This document shows positions 22,856 to 30,870 of a stretch of DNA of 41,365 bases, piece after piece. Source of the DNA: Photobacterium sanguinicancri (GTDB lineage: Bacteria; Pseudomonadota; Gammaproteobacteria; Enterobacterales; Vibrionaceae). The notes under the pieces were generated by a model, which was given only the letters and a program-made list of their open reading frames with translations, was not told where the DNA came from and did no database searches. Location of the stretch: assembly GCF_002265265.1 (NCBI RefSeq), contig NZ_NOIF01000021.1, positions 1-41,365 on the forward strand. The letters run 5' to 3'. The translations under genes were made by a program, and so were the position numbers. How positions within the stretch are numbered: position 1 is the stretch's first letter; each line of letters begins with the position of its first letter.

Positions 22856-24877
22856 TTATTTAACACTGGCCTTATTTGCCATTGTCATTGCAGTACCAAA
22901 CTTGCCACCAGCCGCGATGATTTGATGAACACCATCTTCATCTGTATCCGTTGAGCTGCTACCTTTAATTTGGTTTTCACCTGAATCACCCATCCACTCT
23001 GCTAACTGCATACCGCCATTAATCACAGTGCGGAACCAGCTGACATAACGATCCGTTAGGGTAGTTAATTCTAGTGCTGGCTCGTTCTCGCCTTCTTCGT
23101 TTTTCAGGTGGAGAATCGCTTCGCGCAGACCACCTGAAATTGCCGCTTCAGTGTACGGAGTGTGGATAGTTGCTTTACCCGGTACGGTTGCCCATGTGTT
23201 GATGTTTTTATCAAACATGTTTTTCTCTACCGCTAGGTAAATAGAACGGGCAGCTTGCTTGTACTTCACATCATCCGTTGCAAGGTAAGCGGCGACCAAA
23301 CCACGAATAGCAGCAAACTGTGCATCCAGTGATTTGTCTTTGTTGAGGGTGTTCACTTTATTTAACGTTAGGCCATCAAACACAAGGCCGTTGCTGCTTA
23401 CAAGGTGATCAATGATGAAGTCAGCCTGACCTTTGATCATCGCTAATGCGTCTTTACCCGCTGCGGTTTTCAGGTCTACATCACCAGACTCTGCAGAAGC
23501 ATAACCAACAGGCAATGCATCTTTCGCACGTTGGTAAATCGATAGTGCAACAATCGAGTACGCAGCATCGTAAGTATCAACTTGGTTGCCTTGCTTACCA
23601 TCTTTGAATTCGGTAACAAACGTACCTTTCGCTTGGTTGTAGTGCAGCGCTGCAATGTTTTTAAATAAAAGGTTTGAGATGTTGTTCGCTAACGAGAAAG
23701 CATCGTCAGCAACGACATCATTTCCTTCATTCGCATCAGTGTTAGCCGCAGGGGCCGCCGTAAATGGAGCACCATCAAATACCGCTAAGAAGGCAGGATT
23801 TTGCGCGCTGTTTGCTTCACGTTGATCACTGAATGCAAAGAATTCCGCTACAGGCCATAGTGTTGACCAAGTATCACGTAGTGTTGATGTGCCATCCGTT
23901 ACTTTTAGACCCGCAATGGATTTAACGCCGTTTTGTTCACCTTCAGTCACGGCCACTTTGTGCGCGAACCAAATTGGGCCTTTCGCTGGATCGTAATCAG
24001 GGCCGAATTTCACACCCAGCTTCTTACCATCAAAGCCTAATTGCTGTTGCATGATAAGCATCTTATCAATCGACATTTCAGTCAGCATCATGCCGTTAAA
24101 GCCATCAGCGGCAGAAACTCCTAGGCTGTGCTTGCCGTCTTGATCCATAACAGCAGATTCAGCTTCTACTTCTTCATCTGTCGCAGTGACGTGCATGCCA
24201 CCTAAGAAATCTTGTGACCACATCACTTCTTTCAGCAAAATACCGCCAGTTGCAGCAGGGTTGAATGCTTTATCAAAGCTCGCTTCATCCCAAGCCAATG
24301 TTTTGTAGTCACGGAAATAAGCGGGAACAACCGTTTGAACTGTTTTGCTATTACCTTTCGCCGTCGTAATCTCGACTTCATCGCCGTTAACTGTGGTGGT
24401 GTCAGGCTTTTGTGCAAACTCAGGGTTACCCGAAACATATGGAATCGAAATTGGGTACATGTTTTGCGGAATTTCGCTCGCTGGGAAACCCACCGCACCC
24501 GCCATTTCGATAACACGTTTACCTAAATCAGCAAGTTTACCGCCACGCGCTTGGTTAACAGGACCGTTAACAAGGTGTGGACCCATTTGCGATTGGTAGT
24601 TCAACGCGTACATCGCTTCTTCTGAGTACTCGTAACTTTCAATACCTGCAGCAAAATCAAATGGTGTTGGATCATCTGCAATATTCGGGTCTAACACATC
24701 AAGATCTAGGCCTAGCGATTCTGCTAAAGGCTCTCCTGATAATTCAAATTCGGTATATGCTAGAAAGTTACCTGCTGGCTGATGAGTCTTATCAAGCACT
24801 TTAACTTGAGCTGCGGCACTCGCAGTCGATGCAAAAACGGCTGCGGCAATGGCAAGCGTTAACGTTGACTTCTTCAC
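22856..24877 (-). CDS. Large secreted protein at the head of the FTR1 cluster, family not recognised
   Basis: A 673-residue protein with a clear signal peptide (MKKSTLTLAIAAAVFASTASA). The start is GTG at 24877, with AAGGA eight bases upstream. The N-terminal half is acidic, mixed alpha/beta and cysteine-free. From about 390 on, helical hairpins appear (DAAYSIVALSIYQRAKDAL, AQFAAIRGLVAAYLATDDVK, YTEAAISGGLREAILHL), which resemble an alpha/alpha-toroid of the six-hairpin type. Near the C-terminus DTDEDG fits a DxDxDG calcium-binding loop. It has no haem motif, lipobox or transmembrane anchor. It is first in the transcription unit, behind a Fur-like box, so it may be an abundant iron-regulated periplasmic or exported protein. 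I cannot assign a function. Confidence 0.78.
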   Translation of the reverse strand: MKKSTLTLAIAAAVFASTASAAAQVKVLDKTHQPAGNFLAYTEFELSGEPLAESLGLDLDVLDPNIADDPTPFDFAAGIESYEYSEEAMYALNYQSQMGPHLVNGPVNQARGGKLADLGKRVIEMAGAVGFPASEIPQNMYPISIPYVSGNPEFAQKPDTTTVNGDEVEITTAKGNSKTVQTVVPAYFRDYKTLAWDEASFDKAFNPAATGGILLKEVMWSQDFLGGMHVTATDEEVEAESAVMDQDGKHSLGVSAADGFNGMMLTEMSIDKMLIMQQQLGFDGKKLGVKFGPDYDPAKGPIWFAHKVAVTEGEQNGVKSIAGLKVTDGTSTLRDTWSTLWPVAEFFAFSDQREANSAQNPAFLAVFDGAPFTAAPAANTDANEGNDVVADDAFSLANNISNLLFKNIAALHYNQAKGTFVTEFKDGKQGNQVDTYDAAYSIVALSIYQRAKDALPVGYASAESGDVDLKTAAGKDALAMIKGQADFIIDHLVSSNGLVFDGLTLNKVNTLNKDKSLDAQFAAIRGLVAAYLATDDVKYKQAARSIYLAVEKNMFDKNINTWATVPGKATIHTPYTEAAISGGLREAILHLKNEEGENEPALELTTLTDRYVSWFRTVINGGMQLAEWMGDSGENQIKGSSSTDTDEDGVHQIIAAGGKFGTAMTMANKASVK

Positions 24878-24990
24878 GGTTTTTCCTTTTTTATTATTCC
24901 ATCACGGTTATTTGCACAACAAATGAGTGTCACCGAACAGATGCTAAACGAGAATTGTTCGCACTATATATGTTTCAAAATGTAAATAAC

Positions 24991-25009
24991 AGTAATGATA
25001 ATAATTTTT
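24991..25009 (-). promoter_or_regulatory. Candidate Fur box upstream of the FTR1 cluster
   Basis: AGTAATGATAATAATTTTT matches the 19-bp Fur consensus GATAATGATAATCATTATC at 14 positions, including an unbroken AATGATAAT. It lies 115-130 bp upstream of the GTG start of the first gene. A TATATAGT -10-like element lies between them on the minus strand. Iron control of an FTR1 locus is expected, but the site is untested. Confidence 0.5.
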
Positions 25010-25129
25010 ATTGCCAAAATTGACTCGCATCACCTTTATTGCATCAAAAATACACCATTTGAAATATGCGAATATAAGCCAGATGGCATAATGGATATGA
25101 AACGTGATTTATTCTAAAAATCACATAAA

Positions 25130-25168
25130 AAAGCCCACTTTATGCGAAATTGTCATAAAGCGGGCTTT
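25130..25168 (-). terminator. Intrinsic terminator of the decR-like gene
   Basis: On the minus strand AAAGCCCGCTTTATG pairs with CATAAAGTGGGCTTT (one G-T) around a 9-base loop, followed by TTTTTATG. It begins 21 bp after the stop at 25190. Confidence 0.85.
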
Positions 25169-25189
25169 AAAAAATATGTAGAGAAGAAA

Positions 25190-25654
25190 CTATAAAGGTA
25201 AAGCCGTAGTGTATTTCAGTGGCTCCATTGCAAAGGTCGACGTCACATTCGTGAGCCCTTCAATGCTATTCACCATTTTCTTATAAAACTGATCGAAGGC
25301 AGCCATATCGGCAACTTGCACTTTCATCATATAGTCGTATTCACCCGCCATACGATAAAACTCCATCACTTCAGGAAAATCATCCACAGCTTCGACTAGG
25401 GTGTTGTACCATTCTTTCGAGTGGTTGCTGGTTTTGATTTGAACAAAAGCAGTGAATGATAACCCCAGAAGAATAGGGTCAAGTAAGGCTACACGCTGGC
25501 GTAAAATTCCATTCTCTTCCAAACGCTTTAAACGTTTCCAACAAGGGGTTGTTGTTAAATTTACCTTATCCGCTAATTCCGCAAGCGATAAGGTACCATC
25601 TTGTTGTAGCAACCTAAGTAATGTCCTATCAACTTGATCGATTGGAGCTTTCAT
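25190..25654 (-). CDS. decR: Lrp/AsnC-family regulator, DecR (YbaO) type
   Basis: A 154-residue protein: N-terminal helix-turn-helix ([20 protein letters not shown], then [20 protein letters not shown]) and a C-terminal RAM domain ([44 protein letters not shown]). These blocks are nearly residue-for-residue those of E. coli DecR, the cysteine-responsive activator of a cysteine-degrading operon. The ATG at 25654 is preferred to a TTG two codons upstream. It is divergent, 136 bp from a PLP-dependent cysteine-lyase-like gene, the probable target. In E. coli decR lies just before mdlA; here the FTR1 cluster lies between them. Confidence 0.9.
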   Translation of the reverse strand: MKAPIDQVDRTLLRLLQQDGTLSLAELADKVNLTTTPCWKRLKRLEENGILRQRVALLDPILLGLSFTAFVQIKTSNHSKEWYNTLVEAVDDFPEVMEFYRMAGEYDYMMKVQVADMAAFDQFYKKMVNSIEGLTNVTSTFAMEPLKYTTALPL

Positions 25655-25790
25655 TAACAACTAACCTCACATTCAGAGAATTTTTTTCTACATTTAGCGT
25701 TATTCAAGCAAATATAGCAAAGTTTTTATCCCATTTAATAACTAAGATAATCCGTATCAAGAAAAAAAACAGACTGCTGAGGTTTAAAAA

Positions 25791-26858
25791 ATGACAAATA
25801 ACTCACAATGGATTAACACTGCTATTCGTAAAATTGAAGCGGATTACCAACGCTCAGCAGACACGCACCTTATCAAATTAGACATTCCAATCCTCGACGG
25901 TATTGATATTTATTTAAAAGATGAGAGTACGCACCCAACAGGTAGCTTGAAACATCGCTTAGCACGCTCACTCTTTCTTTATGCACTTTGTAATGGCTGG
26001 ATCAATGAAGACACTCCAATCATTGAATCATCATCAGGTAGCACTGCCGTGTCTGAAGCCTACTTTGCACGTTTGCTTGGTCTTCCTTTTATTGCCGTTG
26101 TACCGCGCAAAACAGCCTGTAAAAAAATAGAACAAATAAAATTTTATGGTGGCCAAGCCCATTTTGTGGATAGCCCTAGCGAAATTTATGACGAATCTCG
26201 CCGCTTAGCAAAAGAGATGAATGGTCATTACATGGATCAGTTCACCTTTGCTGAGCGGGCCACTGACTGGCGGGGAAATAATAATATTGCCAACAGCATA
26301 TTCAGCCAGATGGCATTAGAAGAGCACCCTATTCCACGCTGGATTGTGATGAGCCCAGGCACTGGCGGTACATCTGCGACCATCGGCCGTTACATTCGCT
26401 ATCAAATGCACACGACACAACTGTGTGTGGTTGACCCTGAAAACTCTGTTTTTCACGAATTTTATAAAACACAAAATGCAGCACTCGTTGGTGATAAAGG
26501 CAGCCGTATTGAAGGCATAGGCCGCCCGCGTGTAGAGCCCAGCTTTATTGCAGGAGTAGTCGATGAAATGCGCACTATCCCTGACGCTGCCAGTGTGGCA
26601 ACAGTACACTGGTTAGAAAAACTATTAGGCCGTAAAGCTGGAGCTTCTACTGGTACGAACCTTTATGGTGTATTGCAATTGGCCATTGAAATGAAACAAC
26701 GCGGCGAGACAGGTTCAATTGTGACCTTGCTATGTGACAGTGGTGAGCGCTACTTAGATACCTATTTCAATCTAGAGTGGGTACGCGAAAACATTGGTGA
26801 TATCTCAGGCTACTTACAACAACTTGAGCAGTTTGAGCAAACAGGTGAATTCAACTAG
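25791..26858 (+). CDS. PLP-dependent cysteine synthase-family enzyme, probable cysteine desulfhydrase/lyase
   Basis: A 355-residue fold-type II PLP enzyme. K54 in [10 protein letters not shown] is the Schiff-base lysine. [19 protein letters not shown] (about 83-101) is the substrate/cofactor loop, [15 protein letters not shown] the phosphate-binding glycine loop, and LLCDSGERY the C-terminal cofactor contact. It is longer than CysK (about 320) and is not next to cysE or sulfate genes. Pairing with a DecR-type regulator suggests catabolism of excess cysteine to pyruvate, ammonia and sulfide, not biosynthesis. AGGT precedes the ATG. A cystathionine-synthase-like or D-cysteine activity cannot be ruled out from sequence alone. 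Confidence 0.82.
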   Translation: MTNNSQWINTAIRKIEADYQRSADTHLIKLDIPILDGIDIYLKDESTHPTGSLKHRLARSLFLYALCNGWINEDTPIIESSSGSTAVSEAYFARLLGLPFIAVVPRKTACKKIEQIKFYGGQAHFVDSPSEIYDESRRLAKEMNGHYMDQFTFAERATDWRGNNNIANSIFSQMALEEHPIPRWIVMSPGTGGTSATIGRYIRYQMHTTQLCVVDPENSVFHEFYKTQNAALVGDKGSRIEGIGRPRVEPSFIAGVVDEMRTIPDAASVATVHWLEKLLGRKAGASTGTNLYGVLQLAIEMKQRGETGSIVTLLCDSGERYLDTYFNLEWVRENIGDISGYLQQLEQFEQTGEFN

Positions 26859-26890
26859 TCATTAACACCTCGTAAATAGGAAGATACAGA

Positions 26891-26919
26891 AGCCGTAATA
26901 CATGTTTACGGCTTTTTTT
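26891..26919 (+). terminator. Intrinsic terminator after the PLP enzyme gene
   Basis: AGCCGTAA (26891-26898) and TTACGGCT (26906-26913) form an 8-bp stem followed by a run of T, 32 bp after the stop. Confidence 0.9.
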
Positions 26920-27030
26920 AACGTCGTATATTGGCCCCTTTATCGTTTCTTTATCCATGCTTATTCCTGCTTACTTCCTTCTACACTCAGGGTAAGGTAG
27001 CATTGCCTCGCCAATAGAAAATCTGCTGTT

Positions 27031-27054
27031 GGCCTCTCTTTGAAAGGCCCTTTT
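27031..27054 (+). other. Hairpin with T-run in the region ahead of queC
   Basis: GGCCT (27031-27035) pairs with AGGCC (27045-27049), with further weak pairing inside, followed by CTTTTC. A second small stem ACCGA/TCGGT lies near 27097-27114. They could form an attenuated leader. I see no match to the preQ1-I pattern and do not call a riboswitch. Confidence 0.35.
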
Positions 27055-27137
27055 CTCACCATGATTAAGGGTGCCAGAACAAAGATAGATCCCTACCGAC
27101 TGTTTTTCGGTACGAACACTTTGAAGGACAAAGATTC

Positions 27138-27824
27138 ATGCGCAAAGCCGTAGTTGTTTTTAGTGGTGGTCAAGACTCCACTACTTGCCTTATCCAAGCC
27201 ATTGCCCAATACGATGAAGTACACTGTATTACATTCGATTATGGTCAACGTCATAAGCTTGAAATTGAAGTAGCCGAATCTATCTGTAAAGAACTCAACA
27301 TCACTGCACATAAAGTGATGGATGTTGGCTTATTGAATGAATTGGCAATTAGCTCATTAACTCGCGATAGCATTGAGGTTTCACACGAGCTGCAAGCCAA
27401 CGGCTTACCGAACTCTTTTGTGCCAGGCCGTAATATCCTATTTCTAACACTGGCGGGGATTTACGCTTACCAAATTGGTGCTGAATCTGTCATTACTGGT
27501 GTGTGTGAAACAGACTTTTCGGGTTACCCTGATTGTCGTGACGAATTTGTGAAATCACTTAATCAGTCATTGGTATTGGGAATGGATAGAACTTTCACTA
27601 TCGAAACGCCTTTGATGTGGCTTAATAAAGCCGAAACGTGGGCTTTAGCAGATCAAAAACATCAGTTAGATTTTGTTCGCGAGAAAACACTGACTTGTTA
27701 CAACGGCATTATTGGTGATGGCTGTGGTGATTGCCCGTCTTGTGATCTTCGCCGTGCTGGTCTAAAAGACTATTTAGATAATCGCGCGGAAGTGATGGCG
27801 TCATTAGTCAGTAAGCAGCAATAG
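27138..27824 (+). CDS. queC: 7-cyano-7-deazaguanine (preQ0) synthase
   Basis: A 228-residue protein of typical QueC length. The N-terminal PP-loop SGGQDSTT (9-16) binds [13 protein letters not shown] and [14 protein letters not shown] are conserved family blocks. [17 protein letters not shown] holds active-site residues. The zinc site is formed by C187, C196, C199 and C202 (CYNG...GCGDCPSC). QueC converts 7-carboxy-7-deazaguanine to preQ0 using ATP and ammonia, in the queuosine tRNA-modification pathway. AAGGA lies eleven bases before the ATG. It appears monocistronic and is followed by a strong terminator shared with prmB. Confidence 0.96.
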   Translation: MRKAVVVFSGGQDSTTCLIQAIAQYDEVHCITFDYGQRHKLEIEVAESICKELNITAHKVMDVGLLNELAISSLTRDSIEVSHELQANGLPNSFVPGRNILFLTLAGIYAYQIGAESVITGVCETDFSGYPDCRDEFVKSLNQSLVLGMDRTFTIETPLMWLNKAETWALADQKHQLDFVREKTLTCYNGIIGDGCGDCPSCDLRRAGLKDYLDNRAEVMASLVSKQQ

Positions 27825-27856
27825 CGTCAAATCAGCAACATTAAATATGCAGAAAA

Positions 27857-27882
27857 AAAACGGAGCGCGAGGCTCCGTTTTT
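27857..27882. terminator. Bidirectional terminator between queC and prmB
   Basis: CGGAGC (27861-27866) and GCTCCG (27872-27877) are flanked by an A-run on the left and TTTTT on the right, so both convergent genes can use it. Confidence 0.88.
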
Positions 27883-27917
27883 ATTCAAGTCGACACTTTA
27901 AGCGCTAACTTCTTGAG

Positions 27918-28850
27918 TTAGTCGCGGTAAAGAGCGAACTCGTCTTGGCAATCGATCAATTGCTCACGTGTCATCATGAATACACCATGACCACCGTTTT
28001 CAAATTCGATCCAAGTGAATGGAATGTTCGGGTATTGTTCTTCCATGTGGATCATGGAGTTACCCACTTCACAGATCAAAACACCATTCTCTTTCAAGTA
28101 ATCAGGTGCATTTGACAAAATACGGCGAACCAACTTCAGACCATCACTACCCGCCGCTAAACCAAGCTCAGGTTCATGACGGAATTCGTCAGGCAGGCTA
28201 TCCATATCTTCTTGATCCACGTAAGGTGGATTTGTCACGATAAGGTCGTAAAGGTCTTTTGGTACATCACGTAATAGATCCGAACGCAGTGGAATCACTT
28301 GCTGCTCTAAACCATGATCCGTGATGTTTTGTTCTGCTACTGCCAGTGCGTCGGTAGAGATATCAACAATATCGACCTCTGCTTCTGGGAACATATGCGC
28401 TGTTGCGATACCAATACAACCGCTGCCCGTACACAAATCCATGATACGTGTTGGACGTTCTTTTAAAAATGGTTCAAAGCTGTTTTCAATCAGCTCACCA
28501 ATAGGTGAACGTGGAACAAGTACACGCTCATCAACAAAGAACTCTAATCCACAGAAATAGGCTTTATTCGTTAGGTACGACACAGGAGTACGTTCGTTAA
28601 TACGACGAATAACACGCTCAACAATGCGTAAACGCTCGCTGCTTGTTAAACGTGACTCACGCACATCTGATGGAATATCTAGCGGCAAATACAATGTTGG
28701 AAGCACAAGCTGAACAGCTTCATCCCACGCATTATCAGTACCATGACCATAAAAAAGACCCGCAGCATTGAAACGACTTACCGTCCAACGTAGCATGTCT
28801 TGCAATGTATGAAGTTCGTTGACGGCTTCGTCGACAAAAATCTTATCCAA
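27918..28850 (-). CDS. prmB: Ribosomal protein L3 N5-glutamine methyltransferase
   Basis: A 310-residue class I methyltransferase, the exact length usual for PrmB. An N-terminal helical domain (about 1-100, [20 protein letters not shown]) precedes the SAM-binding core: [15 protein letters not shown] (motif I), [17 protein letters not shown], and the catalytic TNPPY that holds the glutamine amide. [11 protein letters not shown] is a further HemK-family block. It methylates a glutamine of ribosomal protein L3 using SAM. It is divergent from smrB with 53 bp between starts, as in E. coli. Confidence 0.95.
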   Translation of the reverse strand: MDKIFVDEAVNELHTLQDMLRWTVSRFNAAGLFYGHGTDNAWDEAVQLVLPTLYLPLDIPSDVRESRLTSSERLRIVERVIRRINERTPVSYLTNKAYFCGLEFFVDERVLVPRSPIGELIENSFEPFLKERPTRIMDLCTGSGCIGIATAHMFPEAEVDIVDISTDALAVAEQNITDHGLEQQVIPLRSDLLRDVPKDLYDLIVTNPPYVDQEDMDSLPDEFRHEPELGLAAGSDGLKLVRRILSNAPDYLKENGVLICEVGNSMIHMEEQYPNIPFTWIEFENGGHGVFMMTREQLIDCQDEFALYRD

Positions 28851-28903
28851 AATAGCCTCCGAATGACGCTACAATACCGCTATCGAGTTGTTGGAAATTC
28901 ATT

Positions 28904-29434
28904 ATGACTAAAAAAGATCCTGCGTTGGAAGATGACTTCTCTCTCTTCCAAGATGCGGTAAAGGGCGTAAAAAAGTTGACGCATGATACCATAATCACAT
29001 CACGCCGACAGAGCACAAACGTCAATAAGCCCAAAGTCTCGATAAAAGAAACTCAAAACCATGAGTTTTATTTCTCTGACGAGTTTGAGCCTCATTTAAA
29101 TGAGAACGGGCCAATGCAATATGCCCGCACTGGCGTGTCTAAATATGAAGTGAAAAAGCTTCGCCGTGGGGTATATGTGCCTGACATGTATCTAGATATG
29201 CATGGTATGACACAGCAAGAAGCGAAGCGAGAGCTGGCCGCAATGATTGCCGCCTGCATCAAAGAAAAAGTGTCTTGTGCCTGTGTTATGCATGGTATTG
29301 GCAAGCACATTCTGAAAGCCAAAGCACCGCTATGGCTAGCACAACACCCAGATGTTATGGCTTTCCACCAAGCACCACTGGAGTTTGGCGGCAATGGTGC
29401 CTTATTGGTCTTATTAGACATCCCTGAGCGTTAA
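28904..29434 (+). CDS. smrB: Smr-domain endonuclease SmrB (collided-ribosome rescue)
   Basis: A 176-residue protein. The basic N-terminal region (about 1-90) includes the ribosome-binding extension; the Smr domain follows, with LDMHGMTQQEAKRELAAMI (DxH at 98-100), CACVMHGIGKHILK (HGxGxxxL, H130) and FGGNGALLVLL. SmrB recognises collided ribosomes and cleaves the mRNA between them, leading to tmRNA rescue. The catalytic DxH and the HGxGKH loop are intact. It pairs divergently with prmB, a conserved arrangement, and ends at a strong bidirectional terminator. Confidence 0.94.
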   Translation: MTKKDPALEDDFSLFQDAVKGVKKLTHDTIITSRRQSTNVNKPKVSIKETQNHEFYFSDEFEPHLNENGPMQYARTGVSKYEVKKLRRGVYVPDMYLDMHGMTQQEAKRELAAMIAACIKEKVSCACVMHGIGKHILKAKAPLWLAQHPDVMAFHQAPLEFGGNGALLVLLDIPER

Positions 29435-29476
29435 TACTTATTTGGTAAATTAACGTGCGCAGGAAAAACAAAAAAA

Positions 29477-29499
29477 CGAGGAGACCATTGGTCTCCTCG
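29477..29499. terminator. Bidirectional terminator between smrB and the small lipoprotein gene
   Basis: CGAGGAGACC (29477-29486) pairs perfectly with GGTCTCCTCG (29490-29499) around ATT. An A-run precedes it (a T-run for the minus strand) and CTTCTTCTT follows on the plus strand. Confidence 0.88.
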
Positions 29500-29573
29500 C
29501 TTCTTCTTATCAACGATAGCTTTAATGGCTCACACTAAAACTACCCCATTGATAACTAAATATGTGTATTGGC

Positions 29574-29936
29574 CTAATAAACGAATTTAGCCAGTGCGCC
29601 AACGTTAATCACTTTCCCTTCTTTAATTAACGTAACTTCACCACTTTTGCAGATTTGCATACGTGTTTTTAATGCACCTTCGCTGTAGTAGTGTTCACAG
29701 TCACCATTACGTGCACTGTCGATACGTGAAAAAATCGCGATACCGCCACCATTGCGACCGAAAGAGTCTGGCGCAGCGAACGTTAACGTGCTGCCAGATG
29801 CCGATATGTGCATTTCTTCACTGAAGCCATTAGCCCATTTAATTGCACCATTTGCATTGATGCTTGGCCCTTGATGTGGTTGAACACAACCAAAAAGAAA
29901 CAGAGTGCAAATTACTGCCAGAAGTTTTGTTTTCAT
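29574..29936 (-). CDS. Small lipoprotein, function unknown
   Basis: A 120-residue protein with a lipoprotein signal (MKTKLLAVICTLFLFGC, lipobox LFGC, cysteine 17). The mature part is short and beta-rich (STLTFAAPDSFGRNGGGIAIF), with two cysteines (GDCEHYY and MQICKSGEV) that may form a disulfide. Residue +2 is valine, consistent with outer-membrane sorting. I do not recognise the family. It ends at the terminator shared with smrB and appears to be a single-gene unit. Confidence 0.75.
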   Translation of the reverse strand: MKTKLLAVICTLFLFGCVQPHQGPSINANGAIKWANGFSEEMHISASGSTLTFAAPDSFGRNGGGIAIFSRIDSARNGDCEHYYSEGALKTRMQICKSGEVTLIKEGKVINVGALAKFVY

Positions 29937-30076
29937 TACCGCTATTCTTTTGTTGAAGGTGCTAATGACGATCTTGGTCTACGCCAAACCATCCCTTGTG
30001 GTTACCTTATCGGCAATCCTTTCCGTTTCTTAAGCAAAAACTGCACCAACAAGAAAAGATCGCGAATAATGATATA

Positions 30077-30096
30077 GCACGGTGAATTAACCGTGC
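30077..30096 (-). terminator. Hairpin spanning the sixA stop codon
   Basis: GCACGGT and ACCGTGC form a perfect 7-bp stem with a 6-base loop that contains the sixA stop (30087-30089). The minus-strand sequence after it, TATATCATTATT, is T-rich, so it can act as the sixA terminator. Confidence 0.65.
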
Positions 30097-30560
30097 GGAA
30101 TCGCTTGTTCAAGGAAGGTAGCAACGTCAGTGTCTGGATTATATTCTACAGACGCAATCGCTGATGTTTGGAACATTGGGGGCTGTATACCGGCAACTAA
30201 CTCTGCCGTTAAGTAACCCACTAATGGCAAGTGTGATACAACCAATAAAGTGTCGGGGCGTTCGACACCAATAACGGCTTTAATGTACGCAGCAACCTGT
30301 TCGGCTTCACCATAGGGTGTAATGTCATCCACTGTCATTACTTTCGCCGCAGATGGTAAGCAATCGACCATGGTTTGCCACGTTTGTTGCGCACGTAAGT
30401 ATGGGCTTACCCATACCATATCGAGTTGGCCATCTAGCTGCTCTGCTAAATGTTCCGCCATTTGACGTGACTGCGACTCACCTCGTGGTGTGAGGGGGCG
30501 CTCGGCATCACTTGGGGCAAAGTTTTGAGCTTCACCATGACGCATAATAAAAATTCGCAT
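30087..30560 (-). CDS. sixA: Phosphohistidine phosphatase SixA
   Basis: A 157-residue single-domain phosphatase of the histidine-phosphatase superfamily. The catalytic RHG is at 7-9 (MRIFIMRHGEAQ). The ERPLTPRGESQSRQMAEHL block, WVSPYLRAQQTW and the second histidine in LVVSHLPLVGYL complete the site. In E. coli SixA removes phosphate from the PTS-Ntr protein NPr. Its position between smrB/prmB and fadIJ matches E. coli, with the M16 protease and zinc-ribbon genes added in this genome. Confidence 0.92.
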   Translation of the reverse strand: MRIFIMRHGEAQNFAPSDAERPLTPRGESQSRQMAEHLAEQLDGQLDMVWVSPYLRAQQTWQTMVDCLPSAAKVMTVDDITPYGEAEQVAAYIKAVIGVERPDTLLVVSHLPLVGYLTAELVAGIQPPMFQTSAIASVEYNPDTDVATFLEQAIPHG

Positions 30561-30870
30561 GATCTAATCCGATACTCTATTTCGTCACAATGCTAACAAG
30601 CCTTGCCGATGCTGAATAGCTATTGCGGCAATTCTATTCCTATTCCGTGACCTCAGAAACGCTATTTTCAACTAGCGTTTCTTCAAATGTCCGTTAATAG
30701 ACTCGCAATAATCCTTTGATTATCATTTGTACGTAATAACCCATGTTAATTGCTCAATTAAAAAGTGATAAAAATGATAATAAAGTCAACATAGTTAGCG
30801 TGTTAAGTTTGCCAGCATGAAGGTTGAGCGTCATAATTAGCCTAATTATCATAATAATATAGGCTCTCCT
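30561..30870. other. Divergent promoter region between sixA and the M16 protease gene
   Basis: A 310-bp AT-rich gap with no gene. Its main structure is a 10-bp perfect stem-loop at 30655-30682. The right third contains AT-rich GATAA/GATAATA motifs near 30768-30782 that weakly resemble Fur half-sites; I do not call a box. Confidence 0.55.
30655..30682. other. Strong stem-loop in a divergent intergenic region
   Basis: AGAAACGCTA (30655-30664) and TAGCGTTTCT (30673-30682) are perfectly complementary around an 8-base loop. It lies about 95 bp before sixA and 190 bp before the protease gene, where no gene ends. It could be a leader structure, an operator, or the end of a short unannotated transcript. 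Confidence 0.5.

Noticed and set aside
26990-27137. preQ1 riboswitch ahead of queC
   Set aside because: Small hairpins are present, but I see no preQ1-I aptamer pattern (C-rich loop plus A-rich tail pairing).
29940-30083. Plus-strand frame ending KIANNDIAR as a gene fragment
   Set aside because: It has a coding-like look over about 38 codons, but no start, no ribosome site and no family match; chance cannot be excluded.
30768-30786. Fur box ahead of the M16 protease gene
   Set aside because: Best alignment to the 19-bp consensus is about 12 positions, in very AT-rich sequence.
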